A stretch of 64,000 bases of DNA, taken from positions 3,917,403-3,981,402 of the forward strand of contig NZ_CP024768.1 of NCBI RefSeq assembly GCF_011395035.1, written 5' to 3'. A program made the position numbers and the translations under genes. Shown here piece after piece: positions 16,986-25,528 of the stretch; the stretch's first letter is position 1; each line of letters starts with the position of its first letter. Below the pieces are notes generated by a model. That model was not told the DNA's origin, did no database searches, and was given only the letters and a program-made list of their open reading frames with translations. This DNA is from Pantoea cypripedii. GTDB lineage: Bacteria; Pseudomonadota; Gammaproteobacteria; Enterobacterales; Enterobacteriaceae.

Positions 16986-18002
16986 ATGCATCAGACAAGC
17001 GTTTACCACAGTAATTTTGATTCTCCGCCCGGCGAGACCTTTGTCCCGCTGAGTGGCTTTCGCAATCCGCATCTGCAAACCCTGCTTCCGCGCCTGCTGC
17101 GGCGGCGCGTCACCCTGCGTCCGCACTGGCAGCGTCTTGATTTGCCGGATGGTGATTTCGTCGATCTCGCGTGGAGTGAAGATCCAGCGCAGGCCGCACA
17201 TAAACCGCGCATGGTCCTGTTTCATGGCTTAGAAGGGAGTTTCCACAGCCCTTATGCCCACGGGCTGATGCAGGCGTGCCAGGCGCGGGGCTGGCTGGCG
17301 GTGGTGATGCACTTTCGCGGTTGCAGCGGCGAACCCAATCGTCTGCATCGCATTTACCATTCCGGTGAAACGGAAGACGCGAGCTACTTCCTGCGCTGGT
17401 TAAGGCGCGAATGGGGCACGGTGCCCACCACGGCGGTGGGTGTCTCGCTGGGTGCGAATATGCTGGCGTGCCTCGCCGGAATGGAGGGCGGTGATGCGCC
17501 CTTCGATGCCGCTGTCGCCATCTCAGCCCCCCTGCTGCTGGAGCCGTGCAGCCAGAAACTGGAGAACGGTTTCTCACGCTTTTATCAGCACTATTTGCTG
17601 ACGCAGTTGAAAAAAAATGCGAAGCGCAAGCTGCGCGCCTGGCCCGGTACGTTACCGGTAGATTTACGCCAGCTGCGGACCCTGCGGCGTCTGCGCGATT
17701 TTGACGATGCCGTCACCTCACGGGCACACGGTTTTATCGATGCGGGAGATTATTATCACCGCGCCAGCGCCATGCCGCATTTAATCGGGGTACGTAAACC
17801 GCTGCTGATCATCCATGCCAAAGACGATCCCTTTATGACCGATGCGGTAATCCCGCAGCCGGAGCAGCTGTCCCCATCAATTGAATACCAATTGACGCAG
17901 CAAGGTGGCCACGTTGGCTTTGTTGGCGGGACATTGCTGCGCCCGCAAATGTGGCTGGAGCAGCGCGTGCCACAGTGGTTATCAACTTATCTGGATATGT
18001 GA
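16986..18002 (+). CDS. yheT: YheT family alpha/beta hydrolase
   Basis: This predicted hydrolase belongs to the AB-hydrolase-4 family. The 338-residue protein has the oxyanion region VLFHGLEGS (about 77-85), the nucleophile elbow GVSLGANM (Ser near 144), a late Asp in HAKDDPF (near 276) and His in GGHVGF (near 305), so the triad looks intact. The natural substrate is unknown. It is followed by yheU after 2 nt, as in E. coli. Confidence 0.95.
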   Translation: MHQTSVYHSNFDSPPGETFVPLSGFRNPHLQTLLPRLLRRRVTLRPHWQRLDLPDGDFVDLAWSEDPAQAAHKPRMVLFHGLEGSFHSPYAHGLMQACQARGWLAVVMHFRGCSGEPNRLHRIYHSGETEDASYFLRWLRREWGTVPTTAVGVSLGANMLACLAGMEGGDAPFDAAVAISAPLLLEPCSQKLENGFSRFYQHYLLTQLKKNAKRKLRAWPGTLPVDLRQLRTLRRLRDFDDAVTSRAHGFIDAGDYYHRASAMPHLIGVRKPLLIIHAKDDPFMTDAVIPQPEQLSPSIEYQLTQQGGHVGFVGGTLLRPQMWLEQRVPQWLSTYLDM

Positions 18003-18004
18003 TC

Positions 18005-18223
18005 GTGATTATTCCATGGCAACAAATTGCCCCCGAAACGCTGGAAAACCTGATTGAAGCCTTTGTATTACGCGAAGGCACCGACTACGGTGAACAGGAG
18101 CGCAGTCTGGCGCAGAAAGTCGCCGATGTGCGCCGCCAGCTGGAGCGTGGCGACGCGGTACTGGTGTGGTCGGAACTGCACGAAACCGTCAATATCATGG
18201 CGCGCGGTGAATTTCGCGGCTAA
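18005..18223 (+). CDS. yheU: YheU family small protein
   Basis: This is a 72-residue conserved protein of unknown function (UPF0270). I use the GTG at 18005, giving VIIPWQQIAPETLENLIEAF and exactly the E. coli length; it lies 2 nt after the yheT stop. A longer in-frame start inside yheT (17951) is unlikely. The C-terminal VLVWSELHETVNIM segment is highly conserved. Confidence 0.93.
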   Translation: MIIPWQQIAPETLENLIEAFVLREGTDYGEQERSLAQKVADVRRQLERGDAVLVWSELHETVNIMARGEFRG

Positions 18224-18284
18224 TGCACATCCCGGCATTTCGTGCTAACAATGCTCATCGCCGGACTTCACAGGGAGCTTTGTT

Positions 18285-19154
18285 ATGTCAGCCAGGCATC
18301 CAGTTATTGCCGTTACCGGTTCCAGCGGAGCCGGAACCACCACCACCAGCCTTGCCTTCCGGAAAATTTTCCAGCAGCTGGATCTGCATGCCGCAGAAGT
18401 GGAAGGCGACAGTTTCCATCGCTATACGCGTCCGGAGATGGACATGGCGATCCGCAAAGCGCGCGATCTGGGCCGTCACATCAGCTACTTCGGACCGGAG
18501 GCCAACGATTTTGGCCTGCTGGAACAAACCTTCAGACAATATGGCCAATCCGGCCTCGGGCAGTCGCGCAAATATCTGCATACCTACGACGAAGCCGTAC
18601 CGTGGAACCAGGTGCCTGGCACCTTTACGCCGTGGCAGCCGTTGCCGGAAAACACCGATGTGCTGTTTTATGAGGGGCTGCACGGCGGCGTCGTCACGCA
18701 ACAACACAATGTGGCCGAACACGTGGATTTGCTGGTCGGCGTGGTGCCGATCGTAAACCTGGAATGGATTCAGAAGTTGGTGCGTGATACCAGCGAACGC
18801 GGCCATTCACGCGAAGCGGTGATGGATTCAGTGGTACGTTCTATGGAAGATTACATCAACTTCATCACGCCACAATTCTCGCGCACCCATATCAACTTCC
18901 AGCGCGTGCCGACCGTCGATACCTCCAATCCGTTTGCGGCGCGTGAAATTCCGTCGCTGGATGAAAGCTTCGTGGTGATCCATTTTCGTGGGCTGGAAGG
19001 CATTGCCTTTCCCTACCTGCTGGCGATGATTCAGAATTCCTTTATTTCGCATATGAACACCCTGGTGGTACCGGGCGGCAAAATGGGGCTGGCGATGGAA
19101 TTGATTATGACACCGCTGGTGCAACGGCTGATTGAAGGTAAACGGATTGAATAA
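18285..19154 (+). CDS. prkB: Phosphoribulokinase-like P-loop kinase PrkB
   Basis: This 289-residue protein belongs to the phosphoribulokinase/uridine kinase superfamily, with a P-loop at GSSGAGTTTT (12-21) and the conserved EGDSFHRYTRPEMD segment. Enterobacteria lack a Calvin cycle, and the physiological substrate is not established. It follows yheU by 61 nt in the conserved yheT-yheU-prkB order. A family-A REP cluster starts 2 nt after the stop. Confidence 0.94.
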   Translation: MSARHPVIAVTGSSGAGTTTTSLAFRKIFQQLDLHAAEVEGDSFHRYTRPEMDMAIRKARDLGRHISYFGPEANDFGLLEQTFRQYGQSGLGQSRKYLHTYDEAVPWNQVPGTFTPWQPLPENTDVLFYEGLHGGVVTQQHNVAEHVDLLVGVVPIVNLEWIQKLVRDTSERGHSREAVMDSVVRSMEDYINFITPQFSRTHINFQRVPTVDTSNPFAAREIPSLDESFVVIHFRGLEGIAFPYLLAMIQNSFISHMNTLVVPGGKMGLAMELIMTPLVQRLIEGKRIE

Positions 19155-19155
19155 T

Positions 19156-19269
19156 GTAGCGGCGCGATTTATCGCGCGATCCCGTGCAGGATGCGGGAAA
19201 AATCCGCGCGATTAATCGCATGACCGTGCATGCTGCACGAAAAATCCGCGCGATAAATCGCGCCGCTAC
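19156..19269. repeat. REP-type cluster, family A (three units)
   Basis: A GTAG-footed palindrome at 19156-19177, an internal degenerate unit (GCGCGATTAATCGC) and an inverted unit ending CTAC at 19269 fill the gap between the convergent prkB and yhfA. The outer units match those at 12539 and 32745. The cluster directly abuts both stop codons. Confidence 0.85.
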
Positions 19270-19276
19270 GTTCGTG

Positions 19277-19681
19277 CTATAGCTCGATAACCTCGTAGCT
19301 GTGGGTGATGTCGACGCCTTTGCCGAGCATGATCGCCACCGAGCAATATTTCTCTGCCGAAAGATCCACCGCGCGGGCTACCGCTTTATCACCCAAATCC
19401 TTGCCGCTGACAATAAAATGCAGGTTGATGTGTGTGAAAATACGTGGCGCTTCTTCACGACGTTCAGAGGTGAGTTTTACTTCGCAATCGGCAACCTCAT
19501 TGCGTCCTTTTTGCAGGATAGACACCACGTCAATCGCGCTGCATCCACCCGCCGCCATCAGCACCATCTCCATCGGACTCGGCGCTTTATCACCCGAGTT
19601 ACCATCCATTAATATCTGATGGCCAGATGAGGATTCTCCGAGAAAGGTAAGCCCTTCCACCCATTTGACTCGTGCCTGCAT
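19277..19681 (-). CDS. yhfA: OsmC family protein YhfA
   Basis: This 134-residue OsmC/Ohr-fold protein has two Cys residues in GGCSAIDVV (about 48) and KYCSVAIML (about 112), the positions used by peroxide-reducing OsmC proteins. It equals E. coli YhfA in length. The ATG at 19681 (MQARVKWVEG) has an AGGAGAAAG ribosome-binding site; the longer frame is not used. It is divergent from crp. Confidence 0.94.
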   Translation of the reverse strand: MQARVKWVEGLTFLGESSSGHQILMDGNSGDKAPSPMEMVLMAAGGCSAIDVVSILQKGRNEVADCEVKLTSERREEAPRIFTHINLHFIVSGKDLGDKAVARAVDLSAEKYCSVAIMLGKGVDITHSYEVIEL

Positions 19682-19982
19682 TATTCTTTCTCCTGAATAG
19701 GCTGATTTGCCGCCAGAGTACGCTTTCACCTGAGAAACAGCAATCCAGACTAATCGCCCTTTTGCTGAAGCGAGACAACAGAAGACAGCTAGCAAAAGCT
19801 GTGCTACAAACAGTGCTGAAAATATTTTCGTCGCAATAGACGAAGGCGGGAAGAATCAGAAGCCTGGCTTAAGAGTCCACCCGAATAATTTCCTTTACCG
19901 GAAGCGCTCTACGATTTCACCGCCTGACAGGGAAAATTGCCCCCTGTGTTTTGGGCACGATTACAACAGAGGATAATAGCGA
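19682..19982. promoter_or_regulatory. yhfA-crp divergent intergenic region
   Basis: This 301-nt region holds no supportable gene. It must contain the promoters of crp and yhfA. In E. coli the equivalent region has autoregulatory CRP sites and a divergent promoter; I cannot place individual sites here with confidence. The crp start is preceded by AGAGGATAATAGCG. Confidence 0.5.
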
Positions 19983-20615
19983 ATGGTTCTCGGCAAACCG
20001 CAAACAGACCCTACACTCGAATGGTTCCTGTCCCATTGCCATATTCACAAATATCCATCCAAAAGCACCCTGATTCATCAGGGTGAAAAAGCGGAAACGC
20101 TCTACTACATCGTGAAAGGTGCCGTTGCGGTGCTGATCAAAGATGAAGAAGGCAAAGAGATGATTCTCTCCTACCTCAATCAGGGGGATTTCATCGGCGA
20201 GCTTGGCCTGTTTGAAGAAGGTCAGGAACGTAGTGCCTGGGTACGAGCAAAAACTGCCTGCGAAGTGGCTGAAATTTCCTACAAAAAATTCCGTCAGCTG
20301 ATTCAGGTAAACCCGGATATTTTAATGCGTCTTTCGGCGCAGATGGCACGTCGCCTGCAGGTGACATCAGAAAAAGTCGGCAACCTTGCCTTCCTTGATG
20401 TGACTGGCCGCATTGCGCAGACGCTGCTTAATCTGGCCAAACAGCCTGATGCCATGACCCACCCGGACGGGATGCAGATCAAAATCACCCGTCAGGAAAT
20501 TGGTCAGATCGTCGGCTGCTCACGCGAGACAGTTGGCCGTATTCTGAAAATGCTGGAAGATCAAAACCTGATCTCCGCACATGGTAAAACCATCGTCGTT
20601 TACGGCACCCGCTAA
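19983..20615 (+). CDS. crp: cAMP receptor protein
   Basis: CRP is the global cAMP-dependent transcription regulator for carbon source use. The 210-residue protein has the cyclic-nucleotide pocket (GELGLFEEG with Glu73, then Arg83-Ser84), the C-helix with Thr128-Ser129 and the HTH (about 169-190, TRQEIGQIVGCSRETVGRIL). It is almost identical to the E. coli protein, so its sites here should resemble TGTGA-N6-TCACA. It is followed by a clear intrinsic terminator. Confidence 0.99.
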   Translation: MVLGKPQTDPTLEWFLSHCHIHKYPSKSTLIHQGEKAETLYYIVKGAVAVLIKDEEGKEMILSYLNQGDFIGELGLFEEGQERSAWVRAKTACEVAEISYKKFRQLIQVNPDILMRLSAQMARRLQVTSEKVGNLAFLDVTGRIAQTLLNLAKQPDAMTHPDGMQIKITRQEIGQIVGCSRETVGRILKMLEDQNLISAHGKTIVVYGTR

Positions 20616-20628
20616 TTCCTTCTCACCC

Positions 20629-20658
20629 ACGGCGTGATGGCAACATCGCGCCGTTTTT
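20629..20658 (+). terminator. crp intrinsic terminator
   Basis: ACGGCGTGATG pairs with CATCGCGCCGT around a short loop, followed by TTTTT. It lies 14 nt after the crp stop and 16 nt before yhfK. Confidence 0.88.
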
Positions 20659-20673
20659 GTCTGCGATGAGCTG

Positions 20674-22749
20674 ATGTGGCGTCGAATCATCTATCATCCC
20701 GAAGTTAATTACGCCCTGCGGCAAACGCTGGTGCTTTGCCTGCCCGTGGCTCTCGGCTGGCTGTTTGGTGACCTGCAAAAAGGTTTGCTGTTCTCCCTCG
20801 TTCCCGCCTGCTGCAATATCGCGGGTCTTGATACGCCGCATAAGCGCTTCTTTAAACGCCTGATTGTGGGCGGCTCCCTGTTTGCCACCGGCAGCTTTCT
20901 GATTCAATGGCTGACGGATTACCACGTTCCTTTGCCGCTGATTATGCTGGCCCTGCCACTGCTGGTTGGCGTCACGGGTGAGATCAGCCCGTTACATGGC
21001 CGCTTGCTGCCGGGCACGCTTATCGCTGCCATCTTCACCCTGAGCCTGGCGGGACGTATGCCGATCTGGGTGACGCCGCTGCTGTATATCGGCGGTACGC
21101 TTTGGTACGGGCTGTTTAACTGGTTCTGGTTCTGGCTGTGGAAAGAACAGCCAATGCGTGAAACCCTCAGCCTGCTGTATCGCGAACTGGCGGATTATTG
21201 CGATGCCAAATATACCCTGCTGACGCAGCTGACCGATCCGGAAAAAGCGCTGCCTCCGCTGCTGGCCCGGCAGCAAAAAGCCGTCGATCTGATCACCACC
21301 TGTTATCAGCAGATGCATATGCTGTCTGCCAGCCGTAACAACAGCCATAAACGTCTGACGCGTGCCTTCCAGGTGGCGCTCGATTTACAGGAACATATCT
21401 CGGTCAGCCTCCATCAGCCCGAAGAAGTACAAAAACTGGTGGAGCAAAGCCACGCTGAAGCGGTGATCCGCTGGAACGCGAAGACCATCTCGGCGCGGCT
21501 GCGGCTACTGGCCGATGCCATCCTGTATCACCAGCTGCCTGAGCGCTTTCATATGGAGAAGCAGCTCGGAGCGCTGGAAAAGATCGCGCGCCAGCACCCG
21601 GATAATCCGGTCGGTAATTTTTGCCTGTACCATTTCAGTCGGATAGCCCGCGTTCTGCGCACCCAGAAACCCCTTTATACCCGTGACCTGATGGCCGACC
21701 GCCAGCGGCGTTTGCCGTTTTTTCCGGCGCTACGCAGCTACCTGTCGCTAAAGTCCCCCGCGTTGCGCACCGCGGCACGGTTTGCCGTGATGCTGATGTT
21801 TGGCAGCGCGCTGGCGTTGTTCTTCAACATCCCTAAACCCTACTGGATTCTGATGACCACCATGTTCGTCAGCCAGAATGGCTACAGCGCCACGCGGGTG
21901 CGTATCCAGCACCGTGCACTCGGTACCTTTGCCGGACTATTAATTGCCGCCGCCTCGCTGCGTTTCGCCGTGCCGGAATCGCTCACGCTGCTATTCATGC
22001 TGGCGATCACCCTCGCCAGCTATCTGGTGACGCGTAAATATTACGGCTGGTCGATGATTGGCTTTACGGTGACGGCGGTGTATTCGCTCCAGCTGCTATC
22101 GCTGAATGGCGCGCAGTTTCTGCTGCCGCGCATGATGGACACGCTGATGGGATGCCTGATTGCCTTCGGCGGCATGATTTGGCTGTGGCCACAGTGGCAG
22201 AGCGGCTTACTACGCAAGAACGCACACGATGCGCTGGAAGCGGACCAGGAAGCCTTGCAGCTGCTGCTCGGGCCGGAGCAGTCGCCGGAGAAACTGGCGT
22301 ATCAGCGCGTTAAGGTTAATCAGGCGCACAACGCCATGTTTAACTCACTTAATCAGGCGATGACCGAACCCGGTTTTAACTCGCAGTATCTGAAAGATAT
22401 GCGGCTATGGGTGACGCACAGCCAGTTTATTGTCGAACATATCAACGCCATGACCATTCTGGCGCGTGAGCACACTATGTTGACGCCGAAACTGGCGGAG
22501 AAGTATCTGCAATCCTGTGAAATCGCGTTGCAGCGCTGTCAGCAGCGGCTGGAATATGACGGACCGGGCAACGACAGCAACGTGCTGGAAGCGCCGGAAA
22601 ATATCAATGAGGGAGCGGTAACCATTGTTGAGCAGCATGTGAAGCGGATTCTGCAACACCTTAACGTGATGCATACCATCTCTTCACTGGCGTGGAGCCA
22701 GCGACCGCATCATGGTCGCTGGCTGATGGGACTGCGGGTAAAAAATTAG
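20674..22749 (+). CDS. yhfK: YccS/YhfK family inner-membrane protein
   Basis: This 691-residue integral membrane protein has two hydrophobic blocks (about 15-160 and 365-510), each followed by a cytosolic helical domain, the FUSC/YccS arrangement also seen in aromatic acid exporters such as AaeB. The substrate is unknown. It starts MWRRIIYHPEVNYALRQTLV right after the crp terminator and is convergent with argD (1-nt gap). Confidence 0.92.
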   Translation: MWRRIIYHPEVNYALRQTLVLCLPVALGWLFGDLQKGLLFSLVPACCNIAGLDTPHKRFFKRLIVGGSLFATGSFLIQWLTDYHVPLPLIMLALPLLVGVTGEISPLHGRLLPGTLIAAIFTLSLAGRMPIWVTPLLYIGGTLWYGLFNWFWFWLWKEQPMRETLSLLYRELADYCDAKYTLLTQLTDPEKALPPLLARQQKAVDLITTCYQQMHMLSASRNNSHKRLTRAFQVALDLQEHISVSLHQPEEVQKLVEQSHAEAVIRWNAKTISARLRLLADAILYHQLPERFHMEKQLGALEKIARQHPDNPVGNFCLYHFSRIARVLRTQKPLYTRDLMADRQRRLPFFPALRSYLSLKSPALRTAARFAVMLMFGSALALFFNIPKPYWILMTTMFVSQNGYSATRVRIQHRALGTFAGLLIAAASLRFAVPESLTLLFMLAITLASYLVTRKYYGWSMIGFTVTAVYSLQLLSLNGAQFLLPRMMDTLMGCLIAFGGMIWLWPQWQSGLLRKNAHDALEADQEALQLLLGPEQSPEKLAYQRVKVNQAHNAMFNSLNQAMTEPGFNSQYLKDMRLWVTHSQFIVEHINAMTILAREHTMLTPKLAEKYLQSCEIALQRCQQRLEYDGPGNDSNVLEAPENINEGAVTIVEQHVKRILQHLNVMHTISSLAWSQRPHHGRWLMGLRVKN

Positions 22750-22750
22750 T

Positions 22751-23971
22751 TTATGCTGCCAGCACCTTTTCAACCGCCACGGCAAACCGCGCCATCCCTT
22801 CTTCAATATCGGTCGGTTCAATCACCAGCGACGGGACAAAACGGATCACATCGGTCCCGGCGGTAAGGATCATCAAACCTTCCGCCGCCGCCGCATGCAG
22901 GATATCGCGTGCTTTGCTGGCGTGCTGCGGCTTCAGCGCGGCACCAATCAGCAGCCCTTTGCCACGGATGTCACTGAACAGGTCAAACTTGCTATCCAGC
23001 GCTTTCAGCGCCGCCACGAACTGCTGACGACGTGCTTCGACACCCTCCAGCACTTCTGGCGTGTTGATGATATCCAGCGCCGTTTCAGCAATCGCACAGG
23101 CCAGCGGGTTGCCGCCATAAGTGGTGCCATGCACGCCAGGCGCCATCACTGAAGCGATTTCATGGGTGGTCAGCATGGCGCTCACCGGGAAACCACCGCC
23201 CAGCGCTTTCGCCGTAGTGATGATATCCGGGGTGATACCGTAGTGTTCATAAGCGAACAGCTTGCCACTACGCCCCATGCCGCTCTGCACTTCATCCAGC
23301 ACCAGCAGCGCCTGGTATTCATCACATAAGGCACGCAGACCCTGCATAAATTCCGGGGTAGCCGGCATCACACCGCCTTCGCCCTGGATCGGCTCGACCA
23401 CGATGGCACAGGTGTGATCATCAATCACCGCTTTCACCGCCGCCAGATCGTTGAAAGGCACATGCACGATATCCGCCGGTTTCGGACCAAAACCATCGGA
23501 ATATTTCGGCTGGCCGCCAACCGAGACGGTAAACAGCGTGCGCCCATGAAACGCATTGTGGAAAGCGATGATTTTGCTTTTGAACGGACTGTGTTTTTTG
23601 CAGGCGTAATAACGCGCCAGTTTGAACGCCGCTTCGTTGGCTTCTGCCCCGGAGTTGCCAAAGAACACGCGTTCGGCAAAGGTGGCCGCAATCAGTTTGC
23701 TTGCCAGGCGCAGCGCCGGTTCATTGGTAAATACGTTGCTGGTGTGCCACAGGGTTTCACCCTGGGTTTTCAGCGTTTCCACCAGCGCCGGATGGCAATG
23801 GCCGAGCGCAGTCACTGCGATGCCGCCGGAAAAATCGATATATTCTTTGCCCTGCTGATCCCAGACTCGGCTACCCTTGCCTTTAACCGGCACAAACTGC
23901 GCAGGTGCATAAACAGGCAAAATTACGTTATCGAACGTTTCCCGGGTTACCGCTAGTTTTTCTGCTGCCAT
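22751..23971 (-). CDS. argD: Acetylornithine/succinyldiaminopimelate aminotransferase
   Basis: ArgD is a PLP enzyme converting N-acetylglutamate semialdehyde to N-acetylornithine (arginine synthesis) and also acting in lysine synthesis. The 406-residue protein has the PLP lysine at 255 (TTAKALGGG), Asp226 in LDEVQSG and the GNSGAEANE phosphate-binding motif (105-113). The ATG at 23971 is preferred over 23983: it gives the E. coli length and follows GAGG. Two ArgR boxes lie upstream. Confidence 0.98.
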   Translation of the reverse strand: MAAEKLAVTRETFDNVILPVYAPAQFVPVKGKGSRVWDQQGKEYIDFSGGIAVTALGHCHPALVETLKTQGETLWHTSNVFTNEPALRLASKLIAATFAERVFFGNSGAEANEAAFKLARYYACKKHSPFKSKIIAFHNAFHGRTLFTVSVGGQPKYSDGFGPKPADIVHVPFNDLAAVKAVIDDHTCAIVVEPIQGEGGVMPATPEFMQGLRALCDEYQALLVLDEVQSGMGRSGKLFAYEHYGITPDIITTAKALGGGFPVSAMLTTHEIASVMAPGVHGTTYGGNPLACAIAETALDIINTPEVLEGVEARRQQFVAALKALDSKFDLFSDIRGKGLLIGAALKPQHASKARDILHAAAAEGLMILTAGTDVIRFVPSLVIEPTDIEEGMARFAVAVEKVLAA

Positions 23972-24005
23972 TGCCGACCTCATCGGGTTATTTGTTGAGT
24001 TGACG

Positions 24006-24040
24006 TGAAATTATAATCACAAAATATGCATAAAAAATCA
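24006..24040 (-). promoter_or_regulatory. Tandem ArgR boxes upstream of argD
   Basis: On the minus strand TGATTTTTTATGCA (24027-24040) and TGATTATAATTTCA (24006-24019) both fit the ARG-box core TGAAT-N4-ATTCA with its TGA/TCA ends. Their starts are exactly 21 bp apart, the spacing of paired ARG boxes bound by one ArgR hexamer. They lie 35-69 nt upstream of the argD start. Confidence 0.75.
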
Positions 24041-24058
24041 CATAAAGGCAAACACAAC

Positions 24059-24634
24059 TTAAGGCCGCAGGAAATTTGCCAGCAGCTGATGTCCCTGTTC
24101 ACTGAGAATGCTTTCCGGATGGAACTGTACCCCTTCCAGTGGCAGCGTTTTATGACGGAACCCCATTATTTCATCAGGCTCCCCCTCGCGCAGGCTCCAG
24201 GCCGTCACCTCAAACGCGTCGGGCAGCGAATCCCGCGCCACAATCAGCGAATGGTAACGGGTCACAGTGAGGGGATTGTTCAGCCCGCGAAACACACCGC
24301 TATCGTTATGGCGAATCGCCGAGGTTTTGCCATGCATTACCTGACGCGCACGCACCACCTGGGCACCATAGGCCTGGGCAATCGCCTGATGGCCCAGACA
24401 CACACCGAGGATCGGCAGACGACCGGCAAAGTGGCGGATGGCCGCCAGTGAGATACCGGACTGGTCCGGCGTACAGGGGCCAGGTGAAATCACCAGATGG
24501 CTCAGAGGAAGCGCATCCATCTCGTCCAGGGTGATGGCATCATTGCGCACCACCCTGACATCAGCGCCCAGTTGGCAGAAATACTGGTAGAGATTCCAGG
24601 TGAAGGAGTCGTAATTATCAATTAGCAGCAGCAT
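24059..24634 (-). CDS. pabA: Aminodeoxychorismate synthase, glutamine amidotransferase subunit
   Basis: PabA supplies ammonia from glutamine to PabB, forming 4-amino-4-deoxychorismate for p-aminobenzoate and folate. The 191-residue class-I amidotransferase has the oxyanion motif SPGPCTP (50-56), the nucleophile Cys79 in GVCLGHQ and His172/Glu174 in FHPES. It is not fused to TrpG or PabB. In E. coli the order is fic-pabA-argD, as here. Confidence 0.97.
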   Translation of the reverse strand: MLLLIDNYDSFTWNLYQYFCQLGADVRVVRNDAITLDEMDALPLSHLVISPGPCTPDQSGISLAAIRHFAGRLPILGVCLGHQAIAQAYGAQVVRARQVMHGKTSAIRHNDSGVFRGLNNPLTVTRYHSLIVARDSLPDAFEVTAWSLREGEPDEIMGFRHKTLPLEGVQFHPESILSEQGHQLLANFLRP

Positions 24635-24675
24635 AGCGCCCTCAGGCCGGTAAAACCGCCGCCATTCTACGCATT

Positions 24676-25269
24676 TTAACGGGCGGGACTTACCACTTTT
24701 GCAAATTGCGCGCTGAGCGCGGTTAAATCGCCCTCGACGGCATCGCGAATCGTCGCTCGCCAGCTATCGTGGTTCAGTTTATCCCAGGTCAGCAGATAGC
24801 CGGCATGCAACGCCAGTTGCTCGAAGAAGATACGCTGGGTCCGACCATTACCCGCCCGGAATGGGTGCAGCACATAGATCTCACAATAGTAATGCGCCAG
24901 ACGCGCGACGAACTCATCCTGCGGCAGATGAGTCAGTACCTCCTCATCTGCCAGCGCGCTCATCAGATTATTGCCCTCTTTCTCGATATATGCGCAGTGA
25001 CAATAGGGGGTCTCGTCACGCCAGATATCCACGGTCCGCAACTCCCCGGCCCAGGTGTAAAGGTCCTGGAACAACGTGCGATGAATATGGCAAAGCCACG
25101 GCATACCCCTTTGCACTGGTCCCAGCTCCAGCGTCGCGAGCCGCGCGGCACTGAACGCCAGCTCAGCTTTGCGTAGCTGTGCGCTATCGTGAATATCCAG
25201 ACGGTTTTTCAGCACATTATCGTTGTGCCACAGATAAGGGTCGCGTACCGCCAGAGAATTATCCGCCAT
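24676..25269 (-). CDS. fic: Fic domain protein (YhfG partner)
   Basis: This 197-residue Fic-fold protein belongs to the enterobacterial FicT group. Fic enzymes transfer AMP from ATP to target hydroxyls with the motif HPFx[D/E]GNGRxxR. Here residues 135-146 read HPFRAGNGRTQR: the His, GNGR and final Arg are intact but the Mg-binding acidic residue is Ala139. The beta-hairpin flap region lies around 85-100. Gly55, the site of the fic-1 activating change described in E. coli, is Gly. Its start overlaps yhfG by 11 nt, as in a toxin-antitoxin pair. Whether it adenylylates is uncertain. Confidence 0.92.
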   Translation of the reverse strand: MADNSLAVRDPYLWHNDNVLKNRLDIHDSAQLRKAELAFSAARLATLELGPVQRGMPWLCHIHRTLFQDLYTWAGELRTVDIWRDETPYCHCAYIEKEGNNLMSALADEEVLTHLPQDEFVARLAHYYCEIYVLHPFRAGNGRTQRIFFEQLALHAGYLLTWDKLNHDSWRATIRDAVEGDLTALSAQFAKVVSPAR

Positions 25270-25429
25270 ATTGCCTCCTTAACGAGGTCAGCCGGGCTGA
25301 GGCCTGTTCAGGTGTGATTGCCGGTTCGTTCAGCGTATAACCCGCCAGACGACAGCTGGCCTGGTAGCTGGCAGCGCGACGTTGTTGCCACAGGGTGGCT
25401 TTCTGTTTATCGGTCAGTTTGCTGGTCAT
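25259..25429 (-). CDS. yhfG: YhfG (FicA-like antitoxin partner of Fic)
   Basis: This 56-residue protein precedes and overlaps fic. E. coli YhfG binds Fic and carries an inhibitory helix motif [S/T]xxxE[G/N], SRRLEG as I recall. The aligned segment here is SCRLAG (residues 25-30), with Ala29 where the inhibitory Glu is expected; the codon is an unambiguous GCG. The rest (KLTDKQKATLW at the N terminus and LTSLRRQYGG at the C terminus) matches the family. The ATG at 25429 follows GGAGG. Confidence 0.9.
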   Translation of the reverse strand: MTSKLTDKQKATLWQQRRAASYQASCRLAGYTLNEPAITPEQASARLTSLRRQYGG

Positions 25430-25528
25430 AGAGCCTCCGGCAAGCAATTTGCCCTAAGTATAAGCAGCAAATATTCGCTTTGCCGGAGAGCGGCAGGACG
25501 CGCCATCATGAAATGACGCGCCGATAAA

